A DNA stretch of 54,674 nucleotides from Acidimicrobiia bacterium. GTDB taxonomy: Bacteria > Actinomycetota > Acidimicrobiia > IMCC26256 > PALSA-555. Under the pieces are notes generated by a model. The model was not told where the DNA came from and ran no database searches. It saw nothing but the letters and a program-made list of their open reading frames with translations. Shown here one piece after another: positions 50,337 through 54,674 of the stretch. The first letter of the stretch is position 1, and each line of letters begins with the position of its first letter. Location of the stretch: assembly GCA_009694295.1 (NCBI GenBank), contig SHVJ01000003.1:1-54674 (forward strand), given 5' to 3'. Both the position numbers and the translations under genes were made by a program.

Positions 50337-51323
50337 TTAGAGGGCCGCGCGCACACGCGCCACGACGTCGGGGATCGAGAGATCCGACGAGAATCCGGCC
50401 GCGAATCGGTGCCCGCCGCCACCGTGCGCTTCGGCGATGCGGCGGACGTCGACCACGCCCAGCGAACGCAGGCTGACCCGCACCGTGCCGTCGACCTCTT
50501 CCTTGAGCACGCACGTGACCTCGGCTTCGCTCGTGCGGCGCAGGATGTCGATGAGCCCTTCGACTTCCTCCATCTGCACGTCGTGCTTCGTGAGCAGCTC
50601 CTGGGTGATCGCGGTCCAGACGAAGCGCTCCTCACGCACCAACTCGGCCGAAGCCAGCGCGTCACCGAGGAGGCGGAGATAGGTGAAGCGATGCTCCTCG
50701 AACAACGTGCGGCTGAGGCGCGACACCGGCACGTCGAACTCGGTGAGGCGCCGCGCCATGTCGAACACCGCGGGCGTGGTGGTGTCGTACTGGAAGCGCC
50801 CGGTGTCGCAGACGAGCGCGGCATACAGGCACACGGCCGCGTCGCGGTTCAAGGGCAGGCCCATCTCGTCGACGAGACGCAACACCACCCATCCGCTCGC
50901 CGCCGCTTCTGGCTCGACCAAGTTGATGGAGCCGTACCGGTCGTTCGAGATGTGGTGATCGATGACGATGAGCTCGCGCGCGGCCTTGGCCGGGCGATCG
51001 AGGTCGCCGAGCCGCGCCAACGAGCCGCAGTCGAACGTGACCATCACATCGGGTTCTTCCGGGAACTCCTCCGGCTGGGTGAGCAGGTCGAGTCCGGGGA
51101 TCTCGCGGTAATGCGGCGCCACGATGAACGGCGGCGGGAACGACGCGACCACGTTGCGGCCGGCCGCGCGCAGCACATGGAACAGCCCGAGCATCGAGCC
51201 GAGTGCGTCGCCATCGGGCGCCACGTGACATGCGAGCGCCACCTGGGCCGCGTTGTCGATCGCGTAGGCGGCCTCCGCGAGCAGAACGTCTTCCGCAGGC
51301 AGGTTCGTGGGCTTTGGAGACAT
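50337..51323 (-). CDS. DHH/DHHA1 phosphoesterase (NrnA-like oligoribonuclease)
   Basis: A 328-residue DHH-family phosphoesterase with HVAPDGDALGS, IVIDHHISND and the DHHA1 motif GGGGHRFAAG. Relatives degrade nanoRNA, pAp or cyclic dinucleotide products. Its ATG overlaps the rbfA stop (TGATG), as in the mycobacterial rbfA-Rv2837c pair. Confidence 0.92.
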   Translation of the reverse strand: MSPKPTNLPAEDVLLAEAAYAIDNAAQVALACHVAPDGDALGSMLGLFHVLRAAGRNVVASFPPPFIVAPHYREIPGLDLLTQPEEFPEEPDVMVTFDCGSLARLGDLDRPAKAARELIVIDHHISNDRYGSINLVEPEAAASGWVVLRLVDEMGLPLNRDAAVCLYAALVCDTGRFQYDTTTPAVFDMARRLTEFDVPVSRLSRTLFEEHRFTYLRLLGDALASAELVREERFVWTAITQELLTKHDVQMEEVEGLIDILRRTSEAEVTCVLKEEVDGTVRVSLRSLGVVDVRRIAEAHGGGGHRFAAGFSSDLSIPDVVARVRAAL

Positions 51324-51709
51324 CAGTCGTCCTGATCACTGTGGAGTTTGGTGCGGTCATCGGAGTCGCGGTGAAGGTCGCGGATGATCTCCTCGACCCG
51401 CTGACCGGTCTCAATGGCCGGGTCTTCGCGGAAGTGGAGCTCTGGAAGGTACTTCAGCCGTACCTGACGTCCGAGAGTCGCGCGCATCCTGGGGCCGGCG
51501 GAGCGCAGTGCCGTCGCGACATCGTCGTCGTGCCGGTCGGGCGAGGCGTAGAAGACCGTGGCGTGCCGCAAATCGGGGCTCACATTGACGCCGGTGATCG
51601 TCACCATCTCGAGTCGCGGGTCGGACAGCCGCTCCAAATCATCAGCGAGGGCCTCACGCACAACCTCGTTGATGCGCAGCGTGCGAGCGAAACGCCGTTG
51701 CGACGGCAT
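51323..51709 (-). CDS. rbfA: Ribosome-binding factor A
   Basis: 30S maturation factor, 128 residues, KH-like fold, with RINEVVREALADDLERLSDP and VSPDLRHATVFYA. The ATG shares bases with the ylxP stop. The C-terminal tail is acidic (SDDRTKLHSDQDD). Confidence 0.95.
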   Translation of the reverse strand: MPSQRRFARTLRINEVVREALADDLERLSDPRLEMVTITGVNVSPDLRHATVFYASPDRHDDDVATALRSAGPRMRATLGRQVRLKYLPELHFREDPAIETGQRVEEIIRDLHRDSDDRTKLHSDQDD

Positions 51710-52020
51710 CAGACCTCGCCAAGCGTTGCGCTGTCGGAGTCGAGCCACGCGGTCTCGATGTCGAGCAGCTCGACGTTCGGGGCATTGGCGACCAGCCGCT
51801 CCACCGACGCCAGCACCTCCCGCAGATGCCCGTCGCTCTCGGCGACCACCGCGACGGCGATGGCTGCCCGCTGCCATGTGTCCTGGTGGTCGACCTCGGA
51901 AACCGAGACGTGGTGACGGTGCCGGAGCCCGTCGACGATCGGACGGATCGCGGCGCGCTTGGTCTTCAACGACCGGGATTCCGGCACGAAGAGCTCGAAG
52001 CGGACCGCGGCGGCATGCAT
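51709..52020 (-). CDS. ylxP: YlxP-like DUF503 protein
   Basis: A 103-residue DUF503 protein (ESRSLKTKRAAIRPIVDGLR; HVSVSEVDHQDTWQRA) found between infB and rbfA in many bacteria and thought to aid ribosome assembly. ATG 52020 gives the usual N-terminus (MHAAAVRFELFVPES). In this window infB is not upstream; an integrative element begins 86 bases away. Confidence 0.88.
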   Translation of the reverse strand: MHAAAVRFELFVPESRSLKTKRAAIRPIVDGLRHRHHVSVSEVDHQDTWQRAAIAVAVVAESDGHLREVLASVERLVANAPNVELLDIETAWLDSDSATLGEV

Positions 52021-52021
52021 A

Positions 52022-52105
52022 CCTCTCAATTGTGCCGCATGGCGCGTCTGCGCAGGTCACGGTAGGTATCCGGGTCGCCGTGGTCACAAGAACGGCCGTT
52101 TGTGG
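52022..52105 (-). other. Junction between the chromosomal ylxP operon and the integrative element
   Basis: The integrase stop codon is at 52106 and ylxP starts at 52020, so an attachment site should lie here. One minus-strand frame stays open from the integrase end and reads DPDTYRDLRRRAMRHN before a stop at about 52023, possibly the tail of the gene used as target. GGTCAC occurs twice (about 52082 and 52112). No tRNA 3' end is recognisable. Confidence 0.4.
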
Positions 52106-53242
52106 TCACGGCGCGACGGCACGCACTCGCGCAAGGGAATGCTCATCCACGTGCGTGTACCGCCCCAGGCTCATTTCCGGAGTGTGCCCCATCACGGCCG
52201 AGACGACATGCGCCGGGAGTCCGGCGTCGTACAGGGCTGTCTCTCGGGCGTGACGCAGGCCGTGGAGGCTCGTCTTGGGTAGCCCACTCGTCGCGGCGCG
52301 GCGCGCAAATCTCTTCGTGATGCTGCCCGGGCTGCGTGGTTGTCCGTTCTGGTCGGGAAACACGAGGTCGGGATCGGGCCGGACTCCGAGGCGCAGCCAC
52401 CGTGCCGTCAACTCTCGACGCTGTGCGGCCAGTATCGAGCACGTCGTCGGATCGATAGGCACCGTCCGTACGCTGAGGTGACTCTTGGGTTCGCCGAACA
52501 CATGCTCACGCGCCACAGTGACCAGGCCCGCTCGCACGTCGATCGTCCCTCCGTTGAGGTCGACCCTCTCCCAGGAAAGCGCGAGTAGCTCGCCGCGCCG
52601 CATCCCGCTCCTCGCGGCGGTGTGCCAGAGCGCGTAATCCACGTCGTCCGCGACATAGGTGAGGAAGGCTTCGACCTGCAGCGCCGTCCAGGTCGGCTTC
52701 TCGCTGCGGACCTGCGCGGGCACGGTGGCACGCGCCGCAACGTTCTGTCGCACGATGCCCTTTCGGTATGCCCAACTCAGCGTGCCGCTCACGAGTCCAT
52801 GCACAAGCCTGACGGTGCTGGCAGCGAGTGGACGGCCCCCGCGACCGCCTCGGGCCAAAAGCGTGCCGTACAGCCCGTCGATGTGGTCGGGCCGGAGATC
52901 CTGCACGAGGAGGTTTCCGAGCGTCGGCGCGATCCGCGTAGCCAACAGGTAGCCGTAGTTCTCGGCGGTGGTCGGCCGAATCTTCGCCATCTCGAGCTGG
53001 GATTCGATGTACCGCCTGATGGTCTCGGCAACGGTCAGCTTCGAGGGTGCAACGAAGGTGCCGTCCGCGACCTCGCGGGTGACCTCGTTGAGCGCGTCGA
53101 TGGCGTCGCGTTCCCTCTTGAACCCGCGCCGGCGGCGCTGCTTGCGCTTGCCTGTCTCAGGATCAGGGTCCACGTCGACCACATAGCCCCACGTCCCGCG
53201 CTGCTCGTCCTTTTCGATGCGTCCGCGCCTGGCGTTGTTCAT
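52106..53242 (-). CDS. Tyrosine-type site-specific integrase
   Basis: A 378-residue phage/ICE integrase. An N-terminal arm-binding region (RGTWGYVVDVDPDPETGKRK) and core-binding domain (residues 70-170) precede the catalytic domain with Arg in SGMRRGELLAL, HxxR in HGLRHARET, and the final His and Tyr in MGHTPEMSLGRYTHV. The ATG overlaps the repressor stop codon (ATGA), so it is expressed with the repressor. The position at the element edge is typical. Confidence 0.93.
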   Translation of the reverse strand: MNNARRGRIEKDEQRGTWGYVVDVDPDPETGKRKQRRRRGFKRERDAIDALNEVTREVADGTFVAPSKLTVAETIRRYIESQLEMAKIRPTTAENYGYLLATRIAPTLGNLLVQDLRPDHIDGLYGTLLARGGRGGRPLAASTVRLVHGLVSGTLSWAYRKGIVRQNVAARATVPAQVRSEKPTWTALQVEAFLTYVADDVDYALWHTAARSGMRRGELLALSWERVDLNGGTIDVRAGLVTVAREHVFGEPKSHLSVRTVPIDPTTCSILAAQRRELTARWLRLGVRPDPDLVFPDQNGQPRSPGSITKRFARRAATSGLPKTSLHGLRHARETALYDAGLPAHVVSAVMGHTPEMSLGRYTHVDEHSLARVRAVAP

Positions 53243-53853
53243 CGGGTCTCTTTCTGGTCGTCGCCCATTAGGTTGTCCTTGTCGAGAACATCGCTGGAGG
53301 GGTGCGCAAGCGCCTGAACAGTGCGTTTCGCGTCCTCAAGAACTTCGAGCATGCGCGATGCCAACTCGCCGGCGTCGCCCGCCTGCGTGAAGTCCACCGC
53401 GAACATCACGCTTACGGCGTCGCCAGGGACCTCAAGGAGCACCTGCCGTACGCCGGAGTGTGGGCGGTTCTCCAACGCAAAGAGATATTGGGATTTGGTC
53501 GTCTTGATCTCGTCCAGCGTCTGCTCGCCGGTTGCCCACTCCCACGCCTCGCGCCAGAGCACTCGCTTCGCCGGTACGAGGTCTACGTCACCTCCTGCTT
53601 CGACAGCCTGTTCGCGATCCATCAACAGCAGCCGGTTCGGCGTCACATCGAGCACGATCGCGAGCGCGATGAGGTCGTCAGCGTCGACGCGGCGGGTGCC
53701 CTGTTCAATCTTGGTGATCGCTGACGGGAGCATCGGGCGGCCGAGGTCCCCGAGTCGCCGGGACAGCTCGCGGACGGGGATGCGGCCGCGCAGCTTCTTG
53801 ACGTTCTCCGCGACCCTCTCGCCGGTCGTTCCCACCTTCGCGCCTGTTTCCAT
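53239..53853 (-). CDS. XRE-family regulator of the integrative element
   Basis: A 204-residue protein with an N-terminal XRE helix-turn-helix (VRELSRRLGDLGRPMLPSAI, then TKIEQGTRRVDADDLIALA) and an uncharacterised C-terminal region without peptidase motifs. It sits upstream of the integrase and is divergent from the excisionase-like gene, a lysogeny-switch layout. ATG 53853 is chosen because the helix-turn-helix follows at the usual distance; an earlier in-frame start at 53892 would cross the operator-like repeat. Confidence 0.85.
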   Translation of the reverse strand: METGAKVGTTGERVAENVKKLRGRIPVRELSRRLGDLGRPMLPSAITKIEQGTRRVDADDLIALAIVLDVTPNRLLLMDREQAVEAGGDVDLVPAKRVLWREAWEWATGEQTLDEIKTTKSQYLFALENRPHSGVRQVLLEVPGDAVSVMFAVDFTQAGDAGELASRMLEVLEDAKRTVQALAHPSSDVLDKDNLMGDDQKETR

Positions 53854-53877
53854 CTTCGCATCATAACCGAGGTCCTT

Positions 53878-53931
53878 GCAAACAGTCAACACGGGATCTA
53901 CGGTGTTCGCAACTAGCCACGATCTGTTTGC
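53878..53931. promoter_or_regulatory. Divergent operator region of the integrative element
   Basis: GCAAACAG (53878-53885) and CTGTTTGC (53924-53931) form an 8-bp inverted repeat flanking the 92-base intergenic region, with a third related GTTCGCAA between. These are candidate binding sites for the XRE regulator. Confidence 0.55.
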
Positions 53932-53945
53932 GAAAGGCTCACAAC

Positions 53946-54131
53946 ATGGCCGAGAGGCTGCTGACCATCACCGAGGTCGCCGAGCGACTCCAAGTGCCGC
54001 CAGCCACGATCTACTACTGGCGGGGTCTCGGACGCGGACCGAGGGGCGCGAGAGTCGGCCGGCACGTCCGGTACCGCGAGGCCGACGTGGCCGACTACAT
54101 CGAGTGCATCTTCGCCGGGACTGCGACGTGA
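53946..54131 (+). CDS. Excisionase-like MerR-type DNA-binding protein
   Basis: A 61-residue HTH_17/excisionase protein (LTITEVAERLQVPPATIYYW ... GRHVRYREADVADYI). GAAAGG lies eight bases before the ATG at 53946. Divergent from the repressor; expected to aid excision by the integrase. Confidence 0.85.
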   Translation: MAERLLTITEVAERLQVPPATIYYWRGLGRGPRGARVGRHVRYREADVADYIECIFAGTAT

Positions 54132-54325
54132 TCCCGCTCGCCTCGGAGCGTCCCACCCTGACCGGCCGTGAAGTCGCGCCGCTGATCGGGTGCTCCTACT
54201 CGACGTTGATGCGAGCCGCCGCCGAGGGCAGAAGCCCGATCGCGTTCCTCCGGATTGGATCTCGCGTCGCGTTCGTCACATCCGACCTACGCAAGAAACT
54301 CGACCTCGACGCCGCGCCCGCATGA
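54128..54325 (+). CDS. Second small helix-turn-helix protein, excisionase-like
   Basis: A 65-residue protein starting at GTG 54128, overlapping the previous stop codon (GTGA). It contains a MerR/AlpA-like segment (LTGREVAPLIGCSYSTLMRA, then RIGSRVAFVTSDLRKKL). It may be a second directionality or control factor; the paired arrangement is common in actinobacterial integrative elements. Confidence 0.65.
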   Translation: MIPLASERPTLTGREVAPLIGCSYSTLMRAAAEGRSPIAFLRIGSRVAFVTSDLRKKLDLDAAPA

Positions 54326-54485
54326 CCACGCGCCCGGTCGATTGACCGTGATGCCACACCAGATCGCAACGAAGCGAAAGACGCGCGCGTCACAAGGCCA
54401 GCGCGTCTGACCGTGACCAAAGAGAAACGCCCCGCCCGGGTGCAACCGGGGGAGCGCCATCGACACCTGAAGAAGAAGGTTCAAG

Positions 54486-54530
54486 GTGACAACCGAGAAT
54501 GTACCAGAGAGCGCAGCTCTACCCCTGTAA
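54486..54530 (+). CDS. Possible 14-residue leader peptide
   Basis: GTG-initiated frame of 14 codons, MTTENVPESAALPL, with AGAAGG six bases upstream, ending just before a direct repeat. It could be a leader peptide or a truncated gene start. Short length makes it uncertain. Confidence 0.3.
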   Translation: MTTENVPESAALPL

Positions 54531-54536
54531 ACGCTC

Positions 54537-54589
54537 ATCGAAAACGGCGGCACTTGTGATCGGGTTTTGATTATCGAAAACGGCAGCAC
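54537..54589 (+). repeat. Direct repeat pair spaced 36 bases
   Basis: Two 17-bp units, ATCGAAAACGGCGGCAC and ATCGAAAACGGCAGCAC, start 36 bases apart. They could be iteron-like or regulator sites of the element; only two copies are in the window. Confidence 0.6.
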
Positions 54590-54674
54590 CTGACGATCCC
54601 TGTCGGCCTGTTGGCTCTCCCCGAGGCTTGCTCGGAAGGGTCCGGCGAGCAGGACGGGAGAAGGGTGCGCACCG

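Larger units (their letters stand above)
54326..54674. other. Non-coding leader region of the integrative element
   Basis: 349 bases to the window edge. It holds a GC hairpin (CCCGG and CCGGG arms, 54435-54450), a 14-codon frame at 54486-54530 with a good AGAAGG site (MTTENVPESAALPL), and a 17-bp near-perfect direct repeat (ATCGAAAACGGC-[AG]-GCAC) at 54537-54553 and 54573-54589. No full gene is visible. Confidence 0.5.

Noticed and set aside
52022..52105. tRNA gene serving as the integration site
   Set aside because: No T-arm, anticodon arm or CCA-like end is recognisable in this stretch.

Overview
The window is 54.7 kb of high-GC DNA with the gene order and families of an actinobacterial chromosome. 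The run chiZ-like/nrdR beside lexA, then hflX, dapF, miaA, miaB, recA, cinA/pgsA/rimO, ftsK, RNase J, dapB, M16 protease, pnp, rpsO, ribF, truB, nrnA, rbfA and ylxP follows the order known from actinobacteria such as Mycobacterium. Thr-rich lipoprotein linkers, a conservon (cvnABCD-like) and several probably leaderless genes suggest a deep-branching lineage such as Acidimicrobiia; that placement is inference. Most genes lie on the minus strand and overlap by 1-11 bases.

Region by region. 1-6633: a class II (B12-dependent) ribonucleotide reductase, cut by the left edge and carrying two inteins, then nrdR, a LysM protein and the divergent lexA with four SOS boxes. 6652-8423: a GlxA-type regulator and a lipoprotein. 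8420-16423: an eight-gene minus-strand operon running miaB, miaA, dapF, hflX, amidohydrolase, dapC, dapD, lipoprotein. 16465-18702: a TauE/SafE permease and recA with an SOS box. 18703-20660: a GMC oxidoreductase with a Tat-exported partner. 20695-24625: thpR, cinA, pgsA, rimO.

24760-28079 is the most unusual locus: three translationally coupled minus-strand genes. They encode a radical SAM/SPASM-like enzyme, a protein pairing a Cys-containing N-terminal region with a C-terminal methyltransferase, and a Tat-signal lipoprotein made mostly of His-Xaa-Asp repeats. The radical SAM enzyme itself ends in three His-Gly-Asp pentads of the same type. This looks like a peptide- or protein-modification system whose substrate is an exported HxD-repeat protein. 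I do not recognise it as a named family.

28262-32278: a zinc-ribbon/DUF2007-type protein and the conservon (sensor kinase-like, roadblock, DUF742, small GTPase-like). 32279-37632: a 71-bp tandem repeat that includes the 3' end of ftsK, then ftsK, an SDR and RNase J. 37809-41302: a ferritin-like diiron protein with its TetR regulator and a perfect inverted-repeat operator, divergent from a GlxA/DJ-1 pair. 41433-44417: a small uncharacterised protein, a broken ABC ATPase fused to a transposase tail, dapB and an M16 peptidase. 44492-52020: pnp, rpsO, a secreted protein, ribF, truB, nrnA, rbfA and ylxP. 52106 to the end: the left part of an integrative element (tyrosine integrase, XRE repressor, excisionase-like proteins) sitting where infB would be expected.

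The genes fit together as DNA-damage control (lexA, recA, LysM protein), deoxyribonucleotide supply (nrdJ, nrdR), the lysine/diaminopimelate branch (dapB, dapC, dapD, dapF), tRNA and ribosome maturation (miaA, miaB, rimO, truB, rbfA, ylxP, hflX), RNA decay (rnj, pnp, nrnA) and chromosome segregation (ftsK), with accessory insertions between them. A TGGAATTCCA palindrome occurs in both the nrdJ and recA promoter regions and may mark a shared control.
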